Origin: Breviolum minutum Mf 1.05b.01
Taxonomy: Eukaryota; Sar; Dinophyceae; Suessiales; Symbiodiniaceae
DNA length: 64,000 nucleotides
Assembly (NCBI GenBank): GCA_000507305.1
Contig: DF239119.1
Location: 253,329 to 317,328, forward strand
Direction of reading: 5' to 3'
Part shown: positions 1 to 11,000 of the stretch, one piece after another
How the letters are laid out: every line of letters starts with the position of its first letter
Position numbering within the stretch: the first letter of the stretch is position 1
Made by a program: the position numbers and the translations under genes
Notes under the pieces: generated by a model
What the model was told of the DNA's origin: nothing
Database searches by the model: none
Seen by the model: the letters and a program-made list of their open reading frames with translations, nothing else

Positions 1-699
1 GCACACAGCAATACCACCACGGCTTCCTGAACAAAAAACAAACGATCAAAAACCAGTTTTTTTTCAACGAGGTTTTTCACCTGGAACCACCAACCAAACC
101 CATGTATGGTTATATGTTATACGGTTCTTTCGGTTGGAGGATTCCAAATCGCTGCTTTAGAAAAAAAAAAAACATTTTTTTTTTCATTACCATTCATTAA
201 AAATTTCCTGATTTGTTCCAAGCAAGCCTGAATTGATCGGGCATGAGTTCCTACAACCGTTCCGGTCCAATGCAAATTGCCCACGGCCCGGTTGTCCCAG
301 AAACTTAGGAGAATGAATGGTTCGTAGGTGGGCTACTCCGATTGCAGTAGCGAGTACCAGTATACCAGTTTAGCCTCTTGTAGATAATATGTTCAAGTAT
401 CGTTTGCATATCTCGTTGAATTATAATCCTTCAAACAATGCTGACAACCCACTTTGTGAGTTCACGATACATATGTTATATATTATGATTATATTATTTG
501 TATAAGACTATATATATAGTTCTTGAAATACATGCTTTTTATCTGAATTCATGATCTCTACGAGCTTGAAAGAATGTCAATGGAATGCAACTTTTTGCCG
601 GTGCCATCTGTCATCTCATGATTTGGAGAATCATCCAACTGGAACAATCATGTAATCATTCGTCGATGTTTGAGGTTCCAAAACACACAATGTAGTCTA

Positions 700-921
700 C
701 ATGAAGCCTAACATTTTCGCACCTGAAAATCAATGGTTGGAAGATGACATTTCCTTTTGGGGCCCGGCCTATTTTCAGGTTCTACTGTTGATGGTTCAGA
801 AATCCCAAACAACCCCCTTTCGGATGTATCAAAACCCTAAAAATAATGAGATAAACTACCAACCTGAACTAGTTGGCCGGGTTCCTTCCATCAATTAACT
901 GTTAGTTTCAGGGAGGGTATA
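700..921. mobile_element. Family B TIR element split by a nested insertion
   Basis: The left part (about 704-735) reads CATTTTCGCACCTGAAAA and the right end (about 899-921) reads GTTAGTTTCAGGGAGGGTAT. Both match the ends of the uninterrupted copies at 25056-25167 and 27152-27267. The middle is replaced by a family C element at about 783-897. The outermost left few bases have diverged. Confidence 0.65.
783..897 (-). mobile_element. Family C TIR element, nested in a family B copy
   Basis: It starts TACTGTTGATGGTTCAGAAA and ends in the diverged complement CCATCAATTA. The internal sequence matches, in reverse orientation, the copy at 18539-18652, including the stretches corresponding to CCCATTATTTACAAGG and AACCAGTTGAGGTTGG. 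Confidence 0.7.
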
Positions 922-1298
922 ATTCTTGAGGTGCAAAAATTCCATGGCCAAGGCTCCATCTTACCAAACTGTGATGCGATCCATAAGGGGGACTGCCCTG
1001 AGGAGATCTCCCGAAATTTGGCGGTTGGTTTTGCCAAAAAAACAAGGCTGTTTTTTTTTGTTGAAGGTGTGTGAAAAATATGAGTGGAAATGAATTCAAA
1101 GTTGTAAAAAATCTTTGGTGAGTGGGGAGTGAAAATCTAAAATATCTCAAAACCACCACCAAACAAATGAAGTATAGAAAAGGAAGGCGGAATTTTGAAG
1201 GAAACGAAGGAGAAAACCCACCAGAAGCTCTTCCGACTTAAAAAAAAGGTGACTAGAAGTGAGGATGATTTCACCAACTGGCAATCTTGCTAAATTGG

Positions 1299-1397
1299 AG
1301 TTTCCTGAAATGGTGGTACCCAACAACCATTGGTTTTCCTACTAAAAATGATCATTTTGGGGTGTTTTGGGGGTACCACCATTTAAGGAAACATCCA
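1299..1397. mobile_element. Family A TIR element
   Basis: The ends are AGTTTCCTGAAATGGTGGTA and TACCACCATTTAAGGAAAC, an imperfect inverted repeat of about 25 bp. The interior (ACTAAAAATGATCATTTT) is nearly identical to the copy at 13805-13908, which makes these two the same subfamily. Confidence 0.75.
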
Positions 1398-1659
1398 AAT
1401 ATGTCCAACCTTTTTGAGTTAATCTTTCTGTTCTACACATCTCTTAAAATCATGCAATATTAATATGAGGCTGCTTCATTTCCAAGCTCGATTTTTCCGT
1501 GGTTTTGTGGTGATTCTCTGCAACTGAAAATATCTCACCTATCCAAAACCTTGTGAAAATCCAGCCAAAAAAAAATGTTCCCCCTACAAAGTGATGTCAC
1601 CATGACTCACGTCGACCTGACCTTCAAAAAAAAGCATGTTGAACTTTGATCAAAGGAAC

Positions 1660-4600
1660 CACCAACATCCATCAGATCTACATCTCCAGAGGCTTCACAT
1701 AGCAATCTGGATAAACGACTTCGACCCAATTCAGCGCAAATATGTAGGGGTGAAAGTCCATCCACGTTCGAAAAATTCACCTCAGGGTGAAGCAAGTTCT
1801 TGATCACTACTAAGGTGGTGGGACCTCGTCAAATTGGTTCATTTGCCCACAAAAATCCGGGTGAAAATAACAAACCGTTCAAAAAATAAACTATATACCT
1901 AGGCTCCAAAGAAAACAATTGAGCCATCTTTTTAAATAGAGAAGTCGTTTTCTTTATTCAAGCTCAAAAGATCAAACCGCGGATTTGAGGCTGTCAAACG
2001 TTCAGTTTCAACACTTCAAGGTGATGTTGAGGGGTGTGGAAAACCCGATGAAAATACAAAAGAAATAGGTCCATTAAAGGGTGAGAAACTACTATTGATG
2101 GAAGAAATCCTGCACCAGTTGATATGTAGTCTATCCCGCTATTTACCAGGTTTTCTGCATCCCAGGTGGTGCAGGATTTCTTCCATCAACAGTAGTTACA
2201 GTTGGTGTTTGGACCCAGAAATGTTGAAAATTGATTCGTCAAATTTGATCCAAAGTGGAACATCTTCCTGATTTTTGGGGCGAAGACGAAAGATCGTTGA
2301 AACCACCAAATGGACCTACATGACTTCTTTAGCACTTTTATGCTTGGTGATTCAACCCCTTGGACTAACTCACGAGCCAGTTTTATGGGTGTTGAGGGTA
2401 CCAGGAACTGGGCCCCACACATTTGAAGCCATGAAAAGTTTGAGATTCCAACCCATCAAGTGCAGGTTCCAAGCAGTTTTGGGGAGGTCCAAAACAATTT
2501 TTGAGTCACCATTTGCCATGGCGATTGTCATGAGGGCAACATACACATCCGATATAAGATTTGTTGATGCGGCAGCAAATAAGTACAAAAAAGCAATCAT
2601 CTTTGTGGTCTCCAGTCTCAAAAAACAAACAGCAACCTGGAACCGACAACATCCACGATTTTTTTTTGCTGGTTGTTTCAGCTGCATGACTCAAAATGAC
2701 AAAAACAGTTAAAAAGATAAGTTGCAAAAGATGTCTCATTTCACATCAATTTAAAAGTTGTTTAGGCTTCCAGGTGCGCAAATCATTAGAAAAATGTAAT
2801 GCAAAAAAACTACTTCATACCATATGAACCTGGGAAAAAACTGAAAAACGAGGGAAGGATCAGCTTTTTCACAGAAAGTCACATTTGCATTGGCTTCCAC
2901 CAGTTGGCGTGCAACTTCCAAATGTCCTTCACTACATGCTATCCATAGGGGCGAACGACCACTTTTGCTCTTGGCATCCATGTTGGCTTTGGCACTCAGC
3001 AACGCTCGCACCGATTCCTGAAACGGCAGCCATGAAATCCTCCATCTGAGGAGAATTTCCATTAAACGCCCACTTAGTTGGTGGGCATTTCATGATTTGA
3101 AGGAACCAGGTGGCAATTTGATGTATTTTTTTCTGATCCCAAAAATCCAACCCAAAACCACACCTGACTCTTTTTTTGTTGTCGTTGGTTCACATTTTCC
3201 TCATTTGCTCCAATAAAAATCGGAGTTTACAAGTCGTTTTTTCCTCAGAAAACCCCTAACCTCGATTTGGGGATTTGTGGTTCCCCCCAAAAGGGCTTCA
3301 TTTGGAAAAACTGGTTCACCTCACAGGAACTTTGACCAACATCCAATGCCCAAGGCCCACCAACCCACCAATCCACCAATGACAAAGTTTCTCCATTGCC
3401 ACGTTGTGATGCAATCCAAAGAGGGGATCGACCTGAGAAGATTCAGTGAATATTTCTGAGCTTCGCAGCTTGGTTTGATGACGTTTTGACCTTTTTCTCG
3501 GAAAGTTGATGAAAGTTGATGAAACTATCAAAGTTGATGAAAGTTGCATCTCTATTTTTGTTCTTTTAAAAAACAGTTCTTATCCCCCAAACATTTCGAG
3601 GTTGTTAAACTGCCTTTCAGGCAGTCAGGCAAAAGACCCACTAAAAACAGCGGAAAATTCCCAAACGCCCCTATCGTTCAGGGGCTTTCTTGTTGCAAAA
3701 TGGTATTTCTATGCATTTTTCACCACCCAAAAAGAGAGGATTTTTCGTTTGGATCGAAATTCTTTTCAAAAAAAAACTTCGCCTCAACTTCAGAGGCACG
3801 AACTCATCAGTTCTCCCAAGGTTGGTGGTTTAGCATGGGAATGACAGGAGGCGTTGACGCCTTTGATCCCACAGTTCTATAGTAGTGACCAGCAAGAGGC
3901 TTATGTTGTTTGTAGGCGTAGGACAACATGGTTCTGAATGTTTCCTTTGATACGTGTAAAAGTTCTGTCAAGCGAAAATGCCTATCAGACTTATCAGATC
4001 TTTCAGGAGGCTGCAGAGTAGGAAAGACCAGGCAACTCACAGAGGACATGAGAAATCTCAAAAGAGATGTGTAATTTGCTTTTATGCAATTTATGCATAT
4101 GATATGTTCATTCTATTTCATATACAGCTACCGACATTTAATGATGCGCACAAGTTCGAACAAATGTCAATAGACAAAGTATACACATGCAAATTATGGA
4201 CATACCTACAAGCACTACCTTCGTTTCATCATACCTCTCTCATGATGTGTATGCATACATTACAGTACAAACAAAAATGCCAATCAACGTTTTCTTTCGG
4301 CCAATTTGTGTTGCCCAACCTTGCAAATCTTCCAAATCAGGTGCTGCTGCGGCAGCCAGCAACCGTTGCAACACATCAAGGTGACCGCTTTGTGATGCCA
4401 AATGCAAGACGGTAGTGCCTTGCAGAAAAATCCGCCAGAAAGGACGGCACCCATCCAAAACCGTTGGATCCGTTAAAAATGATTTCTTTGATAAAGGTCC
4501 ATGGGAAAAATTTCGTCAAGAATCAGGATCAATCTGAGTCATTAGAGAACAAAAAATAAGTTGGAAAAATCCTCGAAGTCAGGCCTTCATTCTGATCTGC

Positions 4601-5610
4601 CTTGTCCGTATCTGCTGAAGCCAAAAGCAATAATTGTACCACCTCAACATGTCCCTTAGCAGCAGCTACTCGCAGAGCTGGTACTTGGTGCCCTTGTGCT
4701 GGATACATCGGTAATTGTACAGGTACTTGTGCGGGGGGTAACACCTCATCTGGTGGAAACGGCCTCTTCAAGTAGGACTCCACAGATGCTGCATCACCTT
4801 CCAAGTTTGCCAATTTCTTGTCCCACCATGACAAACCGAGGGTGATCATCACATCCGACAGAACAACCCCAACCCCAAACCGGCTGGATTTTTAAAAAAG
4901 CACCTCTTTCGGCGTAGAGCAAGAAATTTCCGATCTGTTTCTGGCTGGGTGTTTCCAATGGCATCACCAGCAGCTGGAAGTCTTCAGCAAGATCTGTTAG
5001 TAGTTGATCATTCTTCAACACTGCACCTGTCACTTGTCACAACCCAAGTATTGGGAAGATTTTTTGTTGCAGTGAATGTTGTATGATGTCACCTAGTAGG
5101 AGTGAAAAAGCCAAAAGAAATTGAAACCATCACTGAGACCCAACAAGTATATACTGGGTAAAGAAGCATCCTCAAAGAAGGGTCCTACATTCACTTTTAA
5201 AAACACAAAAAAAACATGACATTTCTTTTCAAAGAAACACGATCAAAACTTACCTCCAACTGATCCCAAAAGTCTTCTCCAAAAGACAAGAACAAATTTT
5301 GTTTAATTCTTCCCCTTTGACCCCAAACCTTCTTGAACAAGACGTTGACGATATACGGATACATGGACTTCTGCGTGACAGCGCACTTTCAACTGCCACA
5401 CCGTGGCAGCATCATCAAGATCCTCTGAAGCAATGGTCACCTGGGCAACGTTCAAAACCCTTGGCTGACATTCCATTGTACTGATTGGTTCATAGGGATT
5501 CTTGTAGTGGTCTTTTATAATCCCTAAATAACTGGGTAGATTTCATCCCCTGGTCACCAGCAGTCATAAGCACAATCAACTGGTCACTGCTCACCAGCAG
5601 TATGGAGCGG
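1660..5610 (-). CDS. Ankyrin-repeat protein gene (multi-exon, partial)
   Basis: Minus-strand gene encoding an ankyrin-repeat protein, so probably a protein-binding scaffold; the partner is unknown. Exons in transcript order: about 5548-5576 (frame ...IVLMTAGDQ), 5329-5459 (begins VLNVAQVTIASEDLDD), about 4905-5022 (begins GAVLKNDQLLTDLAEDF), about 4590-4810, about 4322-4415, about 2840-3025 and about 1665-1795. Ankyrin signatures are ALRVAAAKGHVEVVQLLLLA, VLHLASQSGHLDVLQRLL, PLWIACSEGHLEVARQLVEA and PLHICAELGRSRLSRLL, about one repeat per exon. A donor beginning GC is likely at the end of the 4.6 kb exon (GAATGAAG before GCCTGAC). The 5460-5547 intron is a family E element. The true start and stop were not found. 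Exon edges other than those of the first intron are approximate. Confidence 0.75.
2090..2194. mobile_element. Family C TIR element
   Basis: It has near-perfect ends, TACTATTGATGGAAGAAATC and GATTTCTTCCATCAACAGTA. The inverted repeat is about 30 bp, including CCTGCACCA and TGGTGCAGG. The centre carries CTATCCCGCTATTTACCAGG, shared with other family C copies. It lies in an intron of the ankyrin gene. Confidence 0.85.
5460..5547 (-). mobile_element. Family E element that is exactly one intron (GA-AG)
   Basis: Read on the minus strand, this 88-bp intron starts GATGAAATC and ends GTCAGCCAAG. Removing it joins ...GGT GAC CAG GG to G GTT TTG AAC GTT in frame. The same start, end and internal GATTATA/ATCCCTAT blocks occur in the 48038-48149 intron of another gene and in a copy at 12952-13045. 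No GT donor fits this position, so a GA donor is the simplest reading. Confidence 0.75.
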
Positions 5611-5751
5611 TCAATCAACCCCCCCTAAGGTACCCCGACCGGAAATAAGGGTTGAATAGCCGGCCTTATCAAGGGAAACCAATGGGTTTTCATAAGCCCT
5701 TAATAAGGCCGTGTTTCTGGGAGGCGGTAGGTTAGGGGGGGTTGGTTGACC
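5609..5751. mobile_element. Family G element with long TIR
   Basis: The left end GGTCAATCAACCCCCCCTAA is matched by the right end TTAGGGGGGGTTGGTTGACC. A second internal inverted pair (AATAAGGGTTGAATAGCCGG and its partner near 5697-5712) suggests a large hairpin. A diverged relative may lie near 42280-42370. Confidence 0.75.
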
Positions 5752-5759
5752 AGCCATAA

Positions 5760-8000
5760 AATAATCCATCTGGTGAGTTTGAACAAAAAAACGGGATCCT
5801 TAGTTCATGTCTTGTTATAATCCTTGTATCTAGATTGTGGTGATTAGGTTCTGACTGTTAAAAGGTCAAGTTGGCTCAAAGAATCAAGGCACCATTTTTC
5901 CTGAATCTGGCAAACGGAACCCCTGTTGATCCCTACTATATACCCTCCGGTAAAGCAACATGGCAAAGGGAAATCAATGGTGAATCCCCAGTTCCAAGGG
6001 CACTCGTTGATGGGAGATTTAAGGGTTGCCCGAAACGAACCCCGGGTGATACCCCCCACAAATGCCAGTCACCCAAATTAGAAATCTCTAGTCTACCCAG
6101 TTTCCGGCTGGGGGTTCACCAAGCGATATCCTGAAAGTCTACAAAATATGTACGAGATGTGTTGTTCGGAATCATCCCTGATGCTTGATAGTGACTATGA
6201 AAAAATTGCCAACGACTCGGTGATTGGAAAATCCATAATTCAATCTAAATCCTCCAAAATGTAAAAATGGAACTCCTTCCAAAGTCTCAAAGTAACAAAA
6301 ATTACTGTAAATGCATCAACTACAAGAATCCACTTTCTTCCCTGTATAAGCCTGATGGTAAACAGTATACCTGCAGGGACCCTTCGAATTTCCATAAAAA
6401 CAACTCCCTTTTTGTCGCCTCTTCCCCTGATAGGCGATGAATACGCAGCATTCGGTTCGACTCCATGGCCATGTGCCGGAGATGAGCACCCGAACAGAAG
6501 CATCATTTTGAGCCTATTTGGGGGGGGCAGCTGAAGGGGCAGTTTTCTGGATTGGTTCTTTCTTTGCTGGAAAAAAAAACTTCACTGAAATATACCATTG
6601 GCTTCAGACTTAAAGACCTTGACTTAAGCATCAATTTGTGGTGCGTGCTGGGTCTACCTCCCTGATTGTGAGGGCAAATTAGTACATACCAAGGGTTCTT
6701 GCTTGAACTCGTTGAAATCATCCCAAATGTGATGAACAGGTGATGTATAAAAGTGAAAATACAAGCCCTTTGCCTTTACTTTTGAAAACCAACCCGTCCA
6801 CAACTTGAAACCTTGCCCCCAAATGCCCAACTCGCCCGCCCTTCACCCTTTTTTTGGTAGCAGAACGCATCCGCATCCGAGCACGGGAGCCCAGGTTCCC
6901 CCATTAAACGAACAATGGGGGGAGCCATTGGTGACGACCAACGGAAGGCAACTTGAATTCTGGGAAAACACATCGCGGAAGTTGCCTTCAAGAGTCGCGT
7001 GGGTGAAACGATCGCCACATTCACATCCGTCACTTGGAAACCCCCAACAAAAAGGGTACTTGATTTTCTGAAGCCTTAACCAAAAACCACCCATAAAACA
7101 CACGGGAAAAAAATATACTGTTCAATTTGCCAACCCAAAAACAAAGATTGGAGGCATGTGACATAACCGAAGTGATCTTAAAATGCATTTGAACTCAAAC
7201 AGCAGTGTTTAAGAGTCCTTTGTCAATTCAAAAATTTGACGACTCGACTTCTCCGTGTTGTCGTCGATCAGGGAAATCATCTGCTTGGTCCTGGGAAGCA
7301 AAAGGCCAAAAATAAAATGGATCTATGTTCATAGATACAATACGTATAGTCTGCTGGTGTATATCTATATGATATCTCCATATGTAATATGTCTGTGTTA
7401 CGAACAGAATATGTGATGACAACACGTTTAACTAATACGTGGAGATCTAGACAATGAAATGTGAATTCACTTCACAATTTCACAGTGTGTACACTAATAT
7501 ATCTACATATACATGAGATCTAGATAGATCTAATATCATTTGGGACCTCTAAACCTAACGTATCGACGTCCACTCCCATCAGAAGGTGCCAACGGCAGTT
7601 CCAACTCCACTGGGTCTTCGCACGGAAGAATTTGACCATCAACCTCCTTGGAGCGTCCTGAAACAGTTTCTTGTTGAGGATACAAAAACAACCCTGGAAA
7701 TTTCACATGTTGAACCTAAAAATTGTGGATGGAAGATGATGTTCCTTTCAGTTTGGAAGATTTTTTTTTAGGTTCCAGCCGTTAATTTTCAGGGTTGATT
7801 TTCTGCAAACTGTCAGAGTCTTGAGTCTAAATCTATGAGCCTGGAGAAATCTTCAAAAAAGTCATGAAATGTGTACTTCATCTTGTTCAAAGTCGTACCA
7901 CCTAGCATTGGATTTTCAGTAAAAAATGAACCCTTGAGGATCATTCATTGCAAAAAGTGTTGTTTTAAGGAATTCAGACCTCTTTTCTAAATTTTTGCAC
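5760..8000. other. Mostly non-coding, with weak minus-strand exon candidates
   Basis: No exon here could be tied to a gene. Minus-strand open stretches at about 6360-6500 (frame containing VRVLISGTWPWSRTE) and about 6830-7030 (frame containing GDRFTHATLEGNFRDVF) have balanced composition and plausible splice sites. No phase-checked partner was found. They could be downstream exons of an unknown gene or chance. Confidence 0.3.
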
Positions 8001-8001
8001 C

Positions 8002-11000
8002 TTAACTCAATGATTCGGTTGAAGAGTTGTCGCAGTTTCTGTCTCCATTTTGGGTACTGGCTTCTCTTTCAGAACCTTTGTCAAGGAAATGTCCGTAAGT
8101 AGTGCAAAGCCAGCCAAAGATGACAGACAGTTTCTGAAATCCTTCATCAGGGGATCTGCCATTCAAAAGAACTGATCCTTTCCTAAGATCCAAAGCAACT
8201 GCACCCTCAACTATACCCTCACACCTCTAAAACCAAATGATTTAGTAGGGAGAAAAAAAAAAATACACCCCGGAAGATTGACATGGAACCTGAGAATACA
8301 CCCCTGGAAAAGTTAAATCATCTTCCAAACCATCATTTTCGGGTTCTATGTTAATCTTCCGGGGTGTACAACCAAACGCATCGGGAAATCTCATAGCTCC
8401 AACTGCTCCACCCCCGAGATTTTTTTTCGTTTTTTGTGTCCTGCTTCCAAGATTTTCTGCGCTGTGTCAAGCCTTAACAGAACTCTGGTTGAATCAATCA
8501 TATATCTTGCAGCTTCACAGTTGAATCATAGAATCATAGAATCAATTGCTATCAATTGAATATAAAAAAAATTAGGGCCAAGTCACCAAAATAAATTCTA
8601 AAAAATGCATCTCTTATGTTTAACATTTACCAACATGTAATCAAAAATTGATCCTCTCAAGGTTTCTCTCAAAGTATCCCATCCCAGTTGGAAGCCATCC
8701 TGGTGAATTCTGGGCTACCCAGACATGGCCATGTAAGAAGCTCGCAGCCTCAGCAAATCGGTCGTTTTCAGCTGGTAGTTTCTCCTCCAAATCGAAGGGG
8801 GTGCCCCCAAAATGGATCATAAATTGATATGCCTTCTATCCCGTGAAACAATGGACATGTTGTCACAAAAATAGAAGCTAAATGAGAAGGGTCTATAACA
8901 TTAGTCCTGGAAACTCCCAGCTACCTGGGGCTAGCGATCCGTTTCAGTGTTTTACGGCATAATTGAATTTGAAGCGGTTAACCGTTAAAAAAAAAACGGC
9001 CATTAAAAGGGGATTTGGGCTTCGTTTAAACTTGAAACTTCACAGAAGCCCTTGGATGATTTTATGGGCAAGCAAGCAGCAAGTCCATCTTTCCATGGTC
9101 AAGAAGCATCCCATCAAATCTTGCAAGTCACCCTTTCCATGGCTCATCTCTTCACATTTCATATCACTTCATAGGAAGTCTGCAGTTCTCAAGTTCCCAG
9201 TGAGGCTCCCAGCAGTTGGTTCGCATAGATACAAACATTCACACCTGCTTCCTCCAGCATTTTGGTCAGAGGTCACAACACCAAAGGGCTATAAGTGTCA
9301 AGGTGATTTGCACCAGGGAAATGTTGGAAATTGCCGTAATTTGCCTACCCCAAGAGATGATATGCAATTAATTTTTTTGAATGAATTTGCAACCAAAATC
9401 TGTCTGATCTGCCAAAATGGCATCTCTAGCCTCTGTACTAAGTGCCGATGAGATGGCAATCTACCGGGATACTTTCAACTACCATCAAAAACATATATCT
9501 CCAAAGAAGCAACATGTCTTCCCTTGCCAAACAAACTTTCATTGGAATCATCAGCAGCCACTAGAATGTTCCACGAAACCAAGTTGAATGGTGAGTAAGT
9601 GGGTTTTAAACCCCAACCTCCTTTAAGCTGTTTGCTAGGCTGCTAGCCACTCACAACGCACTTTAGGTACTACTTTCTGACAAATCCCATGAACTACAAC
9701 ACTGCACTGAGCTCCAAAAAAAAAATGCCGTACCTGCAGTTCATCTTCTGTGACATGATTGTAGGTCGTGGGCACCGCAATGACCGGCACCGTGGGAAAC
9801 TGGGTCAGTTTTGCTGAGTCGATCATGACCCAAAAAATGTGGGGTTTTTGGTTATTTAGTGACTAGCCATTTAAGGAAAGCAATATAGCCAACCTATAGA
9901 AAAGTGAAAATCATCTTCCCAACCACCGAACGTCAGGGACGAACTACATCTTTTGAACAGGAGAAGCTGATGGGAAAACGGATACGAAAAAGTTTGAAGC
10001 CGCTTATAATAAATCGTATTTCAAGAGATTGACAAGCTGGACCCAATTTGGAAAGGATCCTCCCAACACTTTGATATAGGAAGATTTGACAAACAGGCAA
10101 AGCCGTATGGATCATTGTGATCTCAATGACTTCTGGCTCCCCTAAAATGGAGGACACCTCACCTATATACAAGCTGCATAAATACGACTTATGTAAGGGA
10201 AAACCCACCCACAAAATAGCCGGCTATAAGGTTCAGTACCTTTTTTTTGGGGTACCTGAAATTCTTGGTGAAACGTCCACATATACAATAATCTAAAAGT
10301 ATATACATTTCAACCCTTGCTGCCCTTGCTGTAAAGAAACAATGAAACCGCGACTCACTTTCCAAACAACGAAGTCTACCATTTTTATTTCTTGGCACAT
10401 GTCATTCAAATATCTCCACTCGGCTTTCGGCTTCTCATCAGCATCTGCCTGGTGAAAAGTCCTTAAACATAAGAAGGCTTTTCAGAAATCCCGCCCTCCA
10501 TGGGCAAGAAGTATGTCGTATCTTGCTCATATAAACTCCTACTAGTGGGAGATTATTTTAAGAGCCCCAATAAAATAGAATCCATAACCAGGAATATCTC
10601 CCGATCCCATGCAGGTCATTATGCCGATGCCTCCGCTCTCCAGCGACGCATGAAGGAGAAGATGTCATCGCCATGTTTTTCCTGGTTGAAAATTTGGTTT
10701 CCACCATTCCATTGAGGATGTTTGTCATCAAACATGGTGAGGACGGTCAGAAACAACGTGTCTGCAGATGGAAATGTAGCAAATATAGTAGTTGGATAAT
10801 CAAAAGTCAAAAGTGTAGTGGTTCATGTGGCCTTGCAACATGGGTACATGGGTCTAAAGCCCAATGCTCTCAACTTCTCAACTCGCCCTGTACCACAAAG
10901 AACAACACCAACTAGTACACCCTTTATCAAACCATTTTATATAGATTTCCTTCCCCAAGCAACTACTTGAGCCCCGTTTTGGTTGCATCCTTTTTATATA

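Larger units (their letters stand above)
1..1600. other. Non-coding, repeat-rich stretch
   Basis: I see no convincing coding exon here. The stretch is A+T-rich with long A/T runs. It holds a family B element interrupted by a family C element (about 700-921) and a family A element (about 1299-1397), both listed separately. It is probably intergenic, or intronic sequence beyond the last ankyrin exon found at about 1660-1800. Confidence 0.5.

Noticed and set aside
5862..5878. TTGGCTCAAAG on the plus strand as a spliced-leader relic.
   Set aside because: Only the last 9-10 bases match, the upstream leader bases are absent, and it faces against the local gene direction.
9119..9141. Minus-strand AMERVTCKI resembling the PEP mutase AMxKVAxxIL segment.
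   Set aside because: The exons at 9214-9251 and 8725-8748 join directly in phase to give ANQLLRASYMAM, which leaves no room for it.
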